A DNA stretch of 64,000 bases, from contig CAWJLS010000005.1 of assembly GCA_963843755.1 (NCBI GenBank), positions 1-64,000 of the forward strand. The letters are read 5' to 3'. The translations under genes and the position numbers were made by a program. The stretch's first letter is position 1; every line of letters begins with the position of its first letter. A model generated the notes under the pieces. It saw nothing but the letters and a program-made list of their open reading frames with translations. It was not told the origin of the DNA and ran no database searches. This stretch comes from CAWJLS01 sp963843755. GTDB taxonomy: Bacteria; Acidobacteriota; Thermoanaerobaculia; Multivoradales; DATKCC01. Of this stretch, positions 33,016-43,200 are shown piece by piece.

Positions 33016-34458
33016 TCAGCGTAGAGGGGGCGGTTCGTAGGTGAGATAGGGGTTGTTTCGGGCTCTTTGGAGGAAGACCGCGAGGTCGCGAATGTAGACC
33101 GCGGTCGCGGTCTCCGCTTCGGCTGCACGTTGGAAGAGTACGAGTGCCGCGAGGGCGTGCTGGTGGATTCTTCTCGAGGTGAAGATCGGCAGCATCTCCT
33201 GCGCCAGCGCTCTGACCTCCTCGCTGCGGCTCTGCTCCATGTAGAGCACCGCCAGGTCCAGGCTGACGAGGGCGAAATCGTAGACCTCTTCATGCTCTTC
33301 GAACCGCCGCCGAACCGCCAGATACTCGGCCTCCGCGCGATCGTACTCGGCCAGCGAATGAGCTATACGGGCACCTACCCAGTCAAGGCGCTGGCGGAGG
33401 GAGAAATTGTCGATTGTCGCCTCATACTCGGGCGTGGTCCGTCGGAGAAGCTCGGCAGCTTCCTGCACTCTCCCAGCAGCGTTGAGCAGTGTCGTGCGAG
33501 CTTGACGGGCGACGAGCACGAGCTCGCGATCCTCGTCTGAGTCGATCAGTTCCTCAGCAGCCTCCAGGAGAGCCACCGCGCGATCGGGATCGCCGCCTTC
33601 TCCGACCGCTTTGGCCAGCTTGATCAGCGCCCGCCCTTCCGACTGCGGCTCGCCGAACAGCCGGTACACGCTCGCCGTCTGGTCGAGGATCTCGATCGCC
33701 TCCGCGTAGCGGGTCTGGTCGATGCGCAGGCTGGCGAGCAGGGTCTGGACGTCGGCCCGGACCACGGGGTGGATCGACTCCGCTTCCAGGTGGCTGCGGG
33801 CGGAGTGGAAGGCGCGCTCGGAGCCGAACAGGTCGGAGACCAGGCGCAGGGAGTTCCCGAGCACCGCCCAGGACATGGCGCGGGCCTCGGCGACCATCGG
33901 GACGGGGTAGGCCTGGTCGTCGAGGGATTCGGCCGCTTCGACCGCCAGCTCGGCCAGGCAGCGGGCGCGGGCCGGGTCGCGGAAGCCTTCCTTGCGGGCG
34001 TGCTCCATCAGGTGGTGGATCAGCCCCAGGCTGCGGAACCGGTTGCCGGTGCGGACCGCTTCGGCGCGCTCGCCGAGGGGCAGGGCCAGGAGAGCGTCTT
34101 CGAGCTCGACCGCGGCGGCCCGCTCGGCATCGAGCAGGGTCGCCCAGGCGACGGTCCGGCTGGCCAGCTCCGAGAAGGCTGCCGTGTCGGGCGCGTCCTC
34201 GGCGAGGATCGTCCGGCGGATCAGGGTCCGGAGGGCCGGGGTCGCCTCCCGGGCCGCCTGGCGCAGCGCGGTGGCGCACCGGGGGCAGCCGTCCTTGAGG
34301 TGCGCACGCGCGGAAACGTCGGGCACGGCGACCGGGGTCGGCTCGCTCTGGCGGACGGCCAGGCCTGATCGGGTTCGGAGCGGCGCGCTTCCGGAATGGG
34401 CACCCCGGGCCAGATCGGTGATCTGGTTCTGCGACGGATGGGTGTGGGTCGATCGCAT
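33016..34458 (-). CDS. TPR-rich cytoplasmic protein with CxxC-type N-terminal helix (regulator-like)
   Basis: This 480-residue protein has, after ~50 variable residues, AHLKDGCPRCATALRQAARE, which recalls the HxxxCxxC of zinc-binding anti-sigma factors. About eight TPR-like helical pairs follow to the end, such as ADVQTLLASLRIDQTRYAEA and RVQEAAELLRRTTPEYEATI. It lacks a membrane segment. In this phylum similar proteins often accompany small secreted or sigma-factor genes. The start at 34458 has AGGAGA upstream; an ATG at 34497 is possible. Role inferred as protein-protein regulation. Confidence 0.7.
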   Translation of the reverse strand: MRSTHTHPSQNQITDLARGAHSGSAPLRTRSGLAVRQSEPTPVAVPDVSARAHLKDGCPRCATALRQAAREATPALRTLIRRTILAEDAPDTAAFSELASRTVAWATLLDAERAAAVELEDALLALPLGERAEAVRTGNRFRSLGLIHHLMEHARKEGFRDPARARCLAELAVEAAESLDDQAYPVPMVAEARAMSWAVLGNSLRLVSDLFGSERAFHSARSHLEAESIHPVVRADVQTLLASLRIDQTRYAEAIEILDQTASVYRLFGEPQSEGRALIKLAKAVGEGGDPDRAVALLEAAEELIDSDEDRELVLVARQARTTLLNAAGRVQEAAELLRRTTPEYEATIDNFSLRQRLDWVGARIAHSLAEYDRAEAEYLAVRRRFEEHEEVYDFALVSLDLAVLYMEQSRSEEVRALAQEMLPIFTSRRIHQHALAALVLFQRAAEAETATAVYIRDLAVFLQRARNNPYLTYEPPPLR

Positions 34459-34954
34459 CGGTTCTAGTCTCCTGACCGCGTTTCCAGCGCGCGGCATTGG
34501 TCCTTCAACTCCCTGAGTGCAAGAGCGGGCGTTCCCGGGACTGATCAGGAGAGAGAATTTTAAATTGTCGTCAAGTGCGCATGTCGGGGGGCGAGGGGGG
34601 CGCGCTTCGCGGAGGCGTCGCGGCGATCGGGAAGAGCCGGCGGGAGAGGGCACCCGCGTAACAAATGCGCGCGCTTTCTACGTCCTTCCGTTACACTCTA
34701 TGGGGACATGGCTCCGGAAGCACCGCGCGAGGGGGGTCGTCACCGCCTCGCCGCCGGTGTGTCTGGCGTACGGACGTTCGAAAGTGCAGAACCCGAGGAG
34801 GCCGCCGGCGGCGGGCTCGGGACCTGGGGGCCGGCAGGGCCTTCTCTGTCCGGTCGACAAGTCACCGTGCCTGGAGCCGGCCCGAGCTTTGCTTACAACA
34901 AGACAGATGAAGGATTCCGATCATCCGACCCGTGCAATCAAGGCAGGAGGGATC
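34459..34954. other. Divergent intergenic region (TPR gene / OmpW-like gene)
   Basis: This 496-bp region includes an AT-rich block at 34555-34575 (AATTTTAAATTGTCGTCAAG) and a TTACACTCTATGG sequence at 34690 that could carry a -10 box for the plus-strand gene. Frames across it have no convincing protein features. The leader of the OmpW-like gene would be about 250 bases. Confidence 0.45.
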
Positions 34955-36637
34955 ATGAAGAAACCAAGCCGCATCCTCGTCGCAGCAGTCGCCCTCGTGG
35001 CGGTGGGCCTGCTCGCGGCCGGCCCGTCACCGGCGCAGGAGACCGCCATGGCGAAGCCCAAGGTCTGTCCGGGCTTCGAAGGGGAGCATCGCGTCGGGCG
35101 CTGGCACGTGCACCCGTTCGCCAAGGACGGCGCCCAGTCGATCATCGCGCTCCAGGAGCAGTTCAAGACCCACGAAGCCGACTTGCGGGCGCTGCTTCAG
35201 CAGCAGGGCCTGGGCAACGTGGCCGACGAGCTGTTCAAGACTGTTCAATCCGGCACCCATATCAACGAGACCAGCCTCGAAGAGGGCCAGACGCTGCGCT
35301 GGATGGCGTTCCGCAAGGACGATCAGGCGATGGCGGTGAGCGACGTCTGCGTCGCCACCGACAAGAACAACGGCGCCTTCGAGATCACCGTCCCGGTGGT
35401 CACCGACCGTAAAGAGGGCAACCCCCACTGCGCCCTGAGCGTGGACTGCAACGGCGAGACCGGCCAGATCGCGGTCGACGCGTCCGGCAGCTCACGCGGC
35501 GTCAAGGTGAGCGTCGACGGTCCGGGAGGGGCGAAGACCCTGATCAACGGCTCCGGCACCACCTGGAACGGGACGGTCGAGGAGCCGTACACCGGCAGCT
35601 ACACCTTTACGGCGACCGCCTCCGCCGAGGGGACGGAGACCGTCACCACCTACAAGTTCGTGGTGCCCAAGGCCTGCTTCAACCTGTCGCTCTCCGAGAC
35701 CTCCTCGGAGACCCGCTCGGCGGGGGAGAAGAGCTGCACCGAGACCAAGAGCTTCGACAAGGCGAACCCGGTCTGCACCGCGCCGCCGGCCGAGTGCTCG
35801 ATCGCGGTCGACCCGACCGAGACCAAGACCGGCGACCCCGTGTCCGTCGACGTGACCGGCCACTGGGCCGAGGGCGGTCTGGCTCTCGAGGTCCACAACA
35901 AGAAGGGCGAGACGGTTCCGAAGCCCGCGCTCAGCGGCGCCTCCCAGACCGTCGAGTTCTCCTCGCCGGGTAGCTACACGATCGTCGGCACCGCCACCAA
36001 CGAGGCGGGCGAGCAGGCGACCTGTCAGGCCGGCGTCGAGGTGTCGGGCCGCTGGGTCGTGCGCGGCTTCGGCGCGTGGCTCGATCCGGACGACGACGAA
36101 GTCCGCGGTGAGCGCTTCCTCGCCGACGACTCGCCGTTCCGTGGCCACGGCAACCTGGAGCAGGGCCGGGGCGTCGGTCTCGCCGCCGAGTACCTGTTCA
36201 ACGACCGCTGGGGCCTCGAAGGGCACGGCCTGGTCGGCCAGCTCAACTCCGGCTTCACCCTCGACATCGGGGAGACCTGGGCTCGCGACCACGACAAGCT
36301 CGGGTACCTGGAGCTGACTCTGGGTCCGAACTTCCATCTCACGCCGAACAGCCGCGTCGACCTCTACATCGGTCCGTTCGTCGGCTGGGGCAGCCTGGAC
36401 GACGGCAAGTACTCGTCGTTCGGCAACAACATCACCCAGAAGTACGGCAGCGACGTGCTCTGGGGCGGCCAGATCGGTCTCGATTGGCCGTTCACGGCGA
36501 ACGGGAGCTGGGGCCTCCACTTCGGTGGTCGCTACACCGACTTCTCGATCGACACGACCAACCCGATCGACGGCACCAGCGACTCGGTGAGCATCAATCC
36601 GATTTCGCTGGAGCTGGGCCTGAGCTACACGTTCTGA
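34955..36637 (+). CDS. Outer-membrane protein with Ig-like domains and OmpW-like beta-barrel
   Basis: This 560-residue protein has a signal peptide (LVAAVALVAVGLLAAGPSPAQ). It continues with a helical segment, two Ig-like beta sandwiches (residues ~150-240 with GVKVSVDGPGGAK, and ~275-360 with CSIAVDPTETKTGDPVSVDV), and a C-terminal barrel (~365-560). The barrel shows alternating aromatic strands, YLELTLGPNFHLTP, VDLYIGPFVGWG, and a closing LELGLSYTF, the typical terminal Phe for BAM recognition. AGGAGG is 4 bases before the ATG. A structural or porin-like role is likely; substrate unknown. Confidence 0.8.
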   Translation: MKKPSRILVAAVALVAVGLLAAGPSPAQETAMAKPKVCPGFEGEHRVGRWHVHPFAKDGAQSIIALQEQFKTHEADLRALLQQQGLGNVADELFKTVQSGTHINETSLEEGQTLRWMAFRKDDQAMAVSDVCVATDKNNGAFEITVPVVTDRKEGNPHCALSVDCNGETGQIAVDASGSSRGVKVSVDGPGGAKTLINGSGTTWNGTVEEPYTGSYTFTATASAEGTETVTTYKFVVPKACFNLSLSETSSETRSAGEKSCTETKSFDKANPVCTAPPAECSIAVDPTETKTGDPVSVDVTGHWAEGGLALEVHNKKGETVPKPALSGASQTVEFSSPGSYTIVGTATNEAGEQATCQAGVEVSGRWVVRGFGAWLDPDDDEVRGERFLADDSPFRGHGNLEQGRGVGLAAEYLFNDRWGLEGHGLVGQLNSGFTLDIGETWARDHDKLGYLELTLGPNFHLTPNSRVDLYIGPFVGWGSLDDGKYSSFGNNITQKYGSDVLWGGQIGLDWPFTANGSWGLHFGGRYTDFSIDTTNPIDGTSDSVSINPISLELGLSYTF

Positions 36638-36643
36638 GCCGGT

Positions 36644-36674
36644 CCGGGTAGGTTCCTTCACGGGACCTACCCGG
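36644..36674 (+). terminator. Hairpin directly after the OmpW-like gene
   Basis: CCGGGTAGGTTCC and GGGACCTACCCGG form a 12-bp stem (one bulge) with a 5-base loop, 7 bases after the stop codon. It lacks a T-run and may act together with the second hairpin at 36806. Confidence 0.5.
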
Positions 36675-36805
36675 CGCTGGCCCCCATCTGCCCTGGTCTG
36701 GCCCAGAAGGGGCCCAGAAGGGGCCCGGAACCGATTCCGGGGTCGATTCCCGCCCGTAGGGGAGGGATTCCCCACCTCGGGACGTCCGGGACGTTCGAAG
36801 ACGAC

Positions 36806-36844
36806 GGGAGGTGCGGCATCCGCCGCGCCTCCCGTTTCTCTTTT
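36806..36844 (+). terminator. Rho-independent terminator
   Basis: GGGAGGTGCGGC, loop ATCC, GCCGCGCCTCCC, followed by GTTTCTCTTTT: a strong stem with a U-rich tail on the plus strand. It ends one base before the stop codon of the convergent Smr gene. Confidence 0.75.
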
Positions 36845-37387
36845 CTAGGAGCGCAGGAGGACGAGGGTGGAGCCCGGGCCGCCGTGGCGCGACGGCGCCG
36901 AGGCGAAGGCGGCCACCCAGGAGCCGAGAGGCGGCTCGGCCAGCCACTCGGGCAGCGCCTCCTTGAGCACCGCCTCGCCGCCCGAGCGCAGGCCCCGGCC
37001 ATGGATCACTTTGACGCAGTGCAGGCCGGTCCGGCGGGCCCGCCGGAGGGTGTCGCGGACCATGCCGCGCGCCTCGATCTCAGGAAACCCGTGGAGGTCG
37101 AGGGTCAGATCGGGAGCGATCTCGCCGCCGCGAAGCCGGCCCAGGACGGCTCCGTCGGTGCCCGGCGCGAGCGCCGCGATCCGGTGGCCGATCCGTTCGA
37201 CCTCGAACCGCACCGGCTCGGGGCCGAGAGCCGCCGCCGGGTGTGCGGGGCCGCGGCGCGGCCGTCGGCGCCGCAGCACCGGATCGGGGCCGTCGAGGCG
37301 CTGGACGTCCGACATCTCCGCGCGGAAGGCCGCCGGCTCCTGCTCGTCCGGTGGTGCGCCGCGCCGCTTGCCTCTCTTGCCGCTCAC
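36845..37387 (-). CDS. Smr-domain protein (MutS2-type C-terminal nuclease fold)
   Basis: This 180-residue protein is basic at its N-terminus (GKRGKRRGAPP). Residues ~95-175 show the Smr pattern: LTLDLHGFPEIEARGMVRDT, then TGLHCVKVIHGRGLRSGG and a closing strand. The LDLHG and HGRGLRS motifs are the presumed nucleic-acid-binding and nicking sites. Stand-alone Smr proteins act on RNA or branched DNA, e.g. ribosome rescue (SmrB). The GTG at 37387 or the ATG at 37459 may be the start; the shorter form lacks a non-conserved Arg/Gly leader. Confidence 0.85.
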   Translation of the reverse strand: MSGKRGKRRGAPPDEQEPAAFRAEMSDVQRLDGPDPVLRRRRPRRGPAHPAAALGPEPVRFEVERIGHRIAALAPGTDGAVLGRLRGGEIAPDLTLDLHGFPEIEARGMVRDTLRRARRTGLHCVKVIHGRGLRSGGEAVLKEALPEWLAEPPLGSWVAAFASAPSRHGGPGSTLVLLRS

Positions 37388-37576
37388 CGGCCGATGATAG
37401 CGCCCGCCCTCCAGGGCGCCCGGGGCGCCTCTCGGCCGCGCTCTTCCCTTTCCATCCACAATCGCGCATAATCCGGATCAACTTCCCTGAAGTTCTGCCT
37501 CCGGCGTTTCGGGTCGCCCGGGTCTGCGGGCCCGGTTGGTGTGAGCGTTGTTTCACACGGACGAAAGGAGCTCCCG

Positions 37577-38677
37577 ATGGATCGGAAGGACGTGCACGGT
37601 CTTCGTCGTCTCACGTTGGCCGCCGCAACCGTGGCCCTGCTGTTCGCCGCGGTCCCCGCCGCCCACGCCCAGTGGCAGATCGCCACAGCAGACGGCAGCA
37701 GCTCGATCAAGTTCGGCTTCCTGGTGCAGGGGCGGGCCGAGCTCCTCGACGATGCGGCAGGAGAGAACACCGAGCAGAACCTCTTCTTCCGCCGCCTGCG
37801 CCTGCTCGCCGGCGGCAAGCTCAACGACCAGCTCAGCTTCTTCATGGAGACGGACTCTCCGAACCTGGGCAAGGCGGGTGCCGGCGGCACCAAGAACGCG
37901 GGCGACATCTACATCCAGGACTTCGTGGTCACCTGGAAGCCGCAGAGCGACGCCTTCAACCTGGACGTGGGGGAGCTGCTGATCGAGACGTCGCACAACT
38001 CGAACCAGTCGGCGGTGTCCCTGATGGCGACGGACTACGGGCCGTACTCGTTCGTCTCGTCCGGCCCGATCGACGCCCGGGTCGGCCGGGACTACGGCGT
38101 GCGGGCCCGCGGCTACCTGGCCGACGACCACCTGGAGTACCGGGCGGGCATCTACCAGGGCAAGCGGGGAGACAACGCCGGCAACCCGTTCCGGTATAGC
38201 GGCCGGCTGGTCTACAACGTCTTCGACGCGGAGAAGGGGCTGTTCTACAGCGGCACGACCCTGGGGACCAAGCACATCCTATCGTTCGGCGCGAGCTACG
38301 ACGCCCAGAGCGACTACTCCGCCTACTCCGGCGACGTCTACTGGGACCAGCCGCTGCCGGGCGGATCGGTCACCGTCCAGGGCGACTGGATCCACTACGA
38401 CGGCGACGTCTTCTTGCCCAACCTGCCGAAGCAGGACGACCTGCTGGTCGAGGCCGGGTACTACAACGCCGCGACGAAGCTGATGCCGTTCGTCCAGTAC
38501 TCGGAGCGCGACTTCGACAGCGCGGCCCTCGCGGACGAAGACCAGATCCAGGTCGGCCTCGGGTACATGTTCCTGGGTCACAAGGGCAACCTCAAGCTCT
38601 CCTGGGCCCAGCTCGGCAAGGACGGGGCGCCGGACCGCGACCAGATCTGGTTGAACTTCCAGGTCTTCACCTTCTGA
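37577..38677 (+). CDS. Porin of the phosphate-selective OprO/P type
   Basis: This 366-residue protein has a signal peptide (LTLAAATVALLFAAVPAAHA). A 16-strand-type barrel follows: IKFGFLVQGRAELL, FFRRLRLLAGGKLNDQLSFF, RDYGVRARGYLADDHLEYRA and VEAGYYNAATKLMPFVQYSE, closing with IWLNFQVFTF, a C-terminal Phe. This resembles Porin_O_P (pfam07396). AGGAG stands 7 bases before the ATG. It probably admits anions such as phosphate or polyphosphate; specificity is inferred from the family. Confidence 0.87.
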   Translation: MDRKDVHGLRRLTLAAATVALLFAAVPAAHAQWQIATADGSSSIKFGFLVQGRAELLDDAAGENTEQNLFFRRLRLLAGGKLNDQLSFFMETDSPNLGKAGAGGTKNAGDIYIQDFVVTWKPQSDAFNLDVGELLIETSHNSNQSAVSLMATDYGPYSFVSSGPIDARVGRDYGVRARGYLADDHLEYRAGIYQGKRGDNAGNPFRYSGRLVYNVFDAEKGLFYSGTTLGTKHILSFGASYDAQSDYSAYSGDVYWDQPLPGGSVTVQGDWIHYDGDVFLPNLPKQDDLLVEAGYYNAATKLMPFVQYSERDFDSAALADEDQIQVGLGYMFLGHKGNLKLSWAQLGKDGAPDRDQIWLNFQVFTF

Positions 38678-38728
38678 CGGTCCACCCGCCCCGCCCGCTG
38701 GACGCTCCGCTCAGACGTTCCGGTCGAT

Positions 38729-38756
38729 CCCCCTCCCTCTCACGCGGGGGAGGGGG
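38729..38756. terminator. Hairpin after the porin gene
   Basis: CCCCCTCCC and GGGAGGGGG-type arms with a short loop (TCTCACGCG) lie 52 bases after the porin stop, between convergent genes. There is no T-run. Confidence 0.5.
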
Positions 38757-38834
38757 ATGACCTCCCGCGCCCCGGGGGGTCGGGGGTACCGGGGTCTCTG
38801 GGGCAAAGGACGCGCTGTCGAGGCGCGTGAGGGG

Positions 38835-39458
38835 TCAGGTGAGCTGGCGCAGGGAGGGCGCGCCGAGGCGCTCGCGGAGGACCAGGAACAGCTCGGCCGT
38901 CGCCAGCGCGTCCGCCAGGGCGTGGTGGTACTCGCACGCCGGCAGGCCCAGGTGGTCGCGGATCTCGGAGAGCGCCCGGGGCAGGGGGGCGGGGTAGGGC
39001 TCGAGACGCTGGCGGCGCTGCTCCAGCCGGGCGATCAGGAGCCGGGTGTCGACCACCGGCAGCCGGTGCCAGGGGTGGTTCGCGTCCTGGTAGGCCCGCC
39101 GCAGGAAGGCGAGGTCGAGGCGTGCGTGGTGGGCCAGCAGGACGCTTCCGTCCCCCGCCAAGCGCCGGGCGATCTCCGGCAGGACCGCGTCGAGCGCCGG
39201 CGCCTCGGTGAGCTCCTCCGGCAGGATGTGGTGGACGGCGATCGCCTCGTCGGTCAGACCTTCGAACGAGCCCGGGTGGGTCAGGCTGTAGAAGTGCTCG
39301 CCCCAGACGACGGCACCGCGGCGGATCGGCACCATGCCGACCGAAAGGATGCGGTCCCGCCCGGCCTGGAGCCCCGAGGTTTCGAGGTCGAGGGACCAGT
39401 AGACGGGGTCGTCCCACTTCGGCGCGGGCCGGAACCGGTCGAGCATTCGTCGGAGCAC
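38835..39458 (-). CDS. DnaQ-like 3'-5' exonuclease (DEDDh)
   Basis: This 207-residue protein carries the three exonuclease motifs: ExoI SLDLETSGL (Asp24, Glu26), ExoII LLAHHARLDLAFLRRA, and ExoIII YHHALADALATAELF with the catalytic His and Asp. The PVVDTRLL strand is typical of polymerase III epsilon-like enzymes. It degrades single-stranded DNA or RNA from the 3' end. In many proteobacteria such a gene sits directly beside a DUF294 gene and the DUF4212/Na symporter pair. Here those lie 6.4 kb away on the same strand, separated by accessory genes. Confidence 0.92.
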   Translation of the reverse strand: MLRRMLDRFRPAPKWDDPVYWSLDLETSGLQAGRDRILSVGMVPIRRGAVVWGEHFYSLTHPGSFEGLTDEAIAVHHILPEELTEAPALDAVLPEIARRLAGDGSVLLAHHARLDLAFLRRAYQDANHPWHRLPVVDTRLLIARLEQRRQRLEPYPAPLPRALSEIRDHLGLPACEYHHALADALATAELFLVLRERLGAPSLRQLT

Positions 39459-39562
39459 GCGGAGGATGCTACCGCGGGGTGGGTGTCGGGGAAGGGTGCC
39501 CGGCTCCGCCGGCGACCGTCGTCGCGCGGCGGAGCGGGCGGAGCAGTGTCCGCGGCGGACCG

Positions 39563-39937
39563 CTAGCTCTTGTGGCAGTCGTTACACTTGGTCGGGCCCT
39601 TGGCCTCGGTCTTGTGGCAGTTGATGCAGAGGCTGTGGAACGGGTTCTTCTTCATGCTCATCTGGGTCATGTCCGGGGTGTCGCCTTCGACCTTGAGGTG
39701 GCACTCGGAGCACGCCTGGACCTTGGAGAGGTCGCCGTCGGCGGTCAGACCCTTGTTCTTGTGATGGCAGGTGTCGCAGGACTCCACCCGCTCCATGTGC
39801 GCCTTGTGGTTGAACTCGACGCCCGGCTTCTTGTTGGCCGCCTGGTCGATCTTGACCATGTCGGGCGGGCCAGCCAGGGCGATCGTCGCCACCAGGACGA
39901 AGCCGATGACGCCGAACATCCTCAGCACGTTACGCAT
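39563..39937 (-). CDS. Periplasmic tetraheme cytochrome c (class III/c7-like)
   Basis: This 124-residue protein has a signal peptide (GVIGFVLVATIALAG). Four heme motifs follow: CDTCH, CSECH, CINCH and CNDCH, with additional axial His in VEFNHKAHM and NPFHSL. The pattern matches cytochrome c3/c7 family members that shuttle electrons in the periplasm. The start at 39937 has AGGGAGA 8 bases upstream; longer upstream frames are not credible. It is between the exonuclease and the accessory pair on the same strand, and its own redox partners are not encoded here. Confidence 0.93.
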   Translation of the reverse strand: MRNVLRMFGVIGFVLVATIALAGPPDMVKIDQAANKKPGVEFNHKAHMERVESCDTCHHKNKGLTADGDLSKVQACSECHLKVEGDTPDMTQMSMKKNPFHSLCINCHKTEAKGPTKCNDCHKS

Positions 39938-40216
39938 CTCGTTGGTTCTCCCTTCGACGCGGGGTGGACACCCGCTCGGGGCGGTCCACCTCGCTCTCAC
40001 GGTTCGGCGTCCGCGCCGGGTGGAGGCACCACACCCCCAGGAGGCCCGACATCGGCACGCCCTCACGGCAGACGATACCGGCGGTCGGGGGCCCGGCGCC
40101 CCACCCATCCGGGCGGAGATCGCCGATCCGGTACAGGATCGGGATCTCGTTCCCATGCGCCTGTTGGGTGGACCTTGGCCCACCCGGCGGGGCGGTCCCG
40201 TCGCGGTCATCGGGGA

Positions 40217-43200
40217 TCACTGCCGGCCGCCGGCGCGTCCGAGTGTCGACCCGGGACGGCCTCGAGGGTGGAACCCGTGGACGTGGATGATGCGCCCGGC
40301 TTGTCTGCGGATCTGGGGGTTGGCGCCGGGATTCCGCACGATCCGCAGGAGCGCCTGCGGGCTCAGGCGGCTGAGCTGATGATTGGCGAAGAACGGGTCG
40401 CACTTGGGGTGGTTGAGCACGACCTCCAGATCCCCTGGGTCGTTCCACAGCCCCGGCTGGCGCAGTAGGTCGCGCAGCAGCCGGCCGTTCAGGCTTCCCG
40501 GGGCAACGATCTGCCGCAGCCGGTGGGGGCGGATGAACCGGGCAGTCTCGCGGGCGATACGGTAGTCGGGATGACAGGCGAAGTGTTCTATGTAGCGCCC
40601 CTCGCTGGCTAGGTGACGTTGGACCACGGCGGGGAGCGCGGAGAGGATCTCGGGCATCCTCTCCGGCTGGGCACTCGCGGGGACGCCGCCCTGGGCACCT
40701 GCGCGCCAGAACTCCTCGGCTTGGCGGGCGGGGCCGCCGGTTCGATCAATGTAGAGCTCAACGAGCTTGCGCAACTGTTCGAACTTACTCGTCGTGACGG
40801 AGAAATCGAACTGTCCGAATGCCTTGAGGACTTCCCTGATTTCGGGCAGGGAGTGGTCCTCCCCGGAGCCGGCGTTCAAGGTGCGGGCCAAGCGGGATGT
40901 CAGGCAGTCGAAGCAGATCTGGCCGTGCCCTTCGAGGTGCACCTTGGCAAATCTCTGGACGATGGTCACGACCGTAGCCCAGGGTGTCCGCGGATAGGTC
41001 AGGAGGTTCCAGAGGCGGCCCAAAGCGACCTGTTCGATCGCCTGGAGGCGCTCCACCGGCTTGCGAGCCGTGAGCAGCCGGCAGGTCCAGAGTGTTTCTA
41101 CGTTCTCGAAACGCACCAGCGCCCCGGCAGCGCGGAGCGCGTCCTCCGGGCCCCAAGTCTCCTCCTTGGGTGAATCGAAGAGGAAGTTACACAAGGCCGC
41201 GAACCGCTCGTCCCCGAAGGGCCCTGAAGCGATCTGGGGCACCAGGCACCGGTCGACCCGGCGCGGCTCGCTCTCGTCTTCCGCGACGGCCAGGTCCACC
41301 AAGATCCATAGTCGCGAGCCGAGCTGCCGGATTTCGTCCTGCGGCACGGGCTGTCCGCACCCGAAGACGGCCAGCAGCTCGCTCTTGAAGTTCGAGGCGA
41401 GGTTAGTGAAGGTGGAGTAGGTATCCAGGTCGTCCCCGTGAATCAGGTGGCGCAGGTCGTCTAGAAGGCTGGCGTTGAGCCGGTGATCCTTTCCTGCTCG
41501 GATGATCCTGGCGCCCTGGAACGGCAGCTCGTTCGGTGTCGGAATCGTGCCGGCCGGTTCGGCGACCTTTCGGAGCTGAGCGACGATCGGGCCGCGCCGA
41601 GCTGCCGCGAGGTAGACCGGCGCCTTCCAGGCGTCGTCATCGGTCGATTCGGCGCCCCGGGCGACCATCTCTGAGATGAGATGCCAAGCCCTCTCTTCCT
41701 GACCGAGGGCGCTCTCGACGAGAGAGGTGAGTTCGGCGAGCTCTCCGGGCGCCCTGTCCCTGCGTCTCTGGGCCCGATTGGCGAGGAAGGCTAGAAGGGC
41801 GTAGATCTTGTCGACCGCGGTACTGACCACATCAAGAACGGCCCGTGCCGGTGCCGCCGCTGCCCGAACCGCGGTTTCGAGCCGCACGATCTGGCTCTCC
41901 AACTCGTCGATCCTCCGCATCGTCCGGCCGCGGAGAAGGATGGTCGGCCCTCTGCTCTCGAACAACCAGAGCGGCTCTCCACAGAAACGGCCGATGGATC
42001 GGAATCGGGCGGAGAGCTCGGCCGGAAGCCGTTGTCTGACCGACGCCGTGACGAGGATGCCCGCATCTGCTTCTGGACTTTCGGTCAGCGCCGCGAGGAA
42101 GACCAGCCCTTCGGGGACTGTCGGGGACGGTCCAGTGGTCGCAGGAAGCTCGTGGACACAGAGCCGGACAGAGAGGTCGTCCGGGTTGGTCGCAGCCTTG
42201 TCTCTGTCGACGAGCGACGGCACCGTTCGCAGAAGCAGCTCGGCTGCCTGCACCGCTCGCCGATGACAGTCGAAACCCTGGAAGTGGAAGAACGCGATGT
42301 CCAGGAAGACGCCACCCAGGGCAGCCTGATACTCGCCGATCACCGCGGCGACCCGGTTCCAGAGGTGCTCGACCGCTAGATTCCCCTGAACGCTGTCTCC
42401 GAGAAGTGCAGCTCCACCGAACGCGATGCAGAGGGTCGTGTGCGCCCTCACCGCGGGGTAGTCGATTTGCAGCGAGGTACCGCCTCCCAACTGAAGTGCG
42501 AACCGGGTCTCGAGGAGCCACCGCGTCAGCTCCCGCAGGAGGATCTGCTCGAGTTCCTTCGGATCGTCATAACCAATGAGGCTGACCGACTCGCGGTCGG
42601 TGTCGGCGTGGCGTAGGTCGAGGGCCCGGTCCGTCGGCGATGCCGACGGCGACCGCGCCGCACCGGAGAGCGCACCGAGGAGAACGAGGGTACGAGGCCT
42701 CCCGGCGTCTTGCCAGAAGCGGAGGTCGGGCGACGAGCGCAAGAGAGCGAGGCCGGAGGCTTCGCTCGCTGGAGCTGAGAACGACTTCGGTGAGCGGCAG
42801 ATCAGCAGTAGGTCGATCGATGCCTCGCCGTCAACTCCTAGCCTGTTGCACTCCGTGGCCTCCGAGGAGCAGAGCGGGTCGAAGACGATCGAGTAGCCGA
42901 TTCTGCCCCCCAGGCCGCTCTTCGACTGCACGCGGTGGAGGATCTCTGCGAGCGCCGCCCGCTCATCGACGAGCTGAGGATCGGTCCGGAGGCCGACCAC
43001 GTAGCGCTTTGTCCTGGAGGATTGCAGCGCGCCGCCGAGGTAGCCGGGCGACCGGGTGGAGCGCCCCGTCCCGACGGGGCGTTGCTGGGTCCTCTGCTTG
43101 GTGGCCAGAGGCGCCTCTTGGACCGACACCGGGCTCGACGATGCGCTCGCTCGCGGGCTCTCCGACCCGCTCGGCGAATTGCTCCGGGTGTCTTCGGAAG

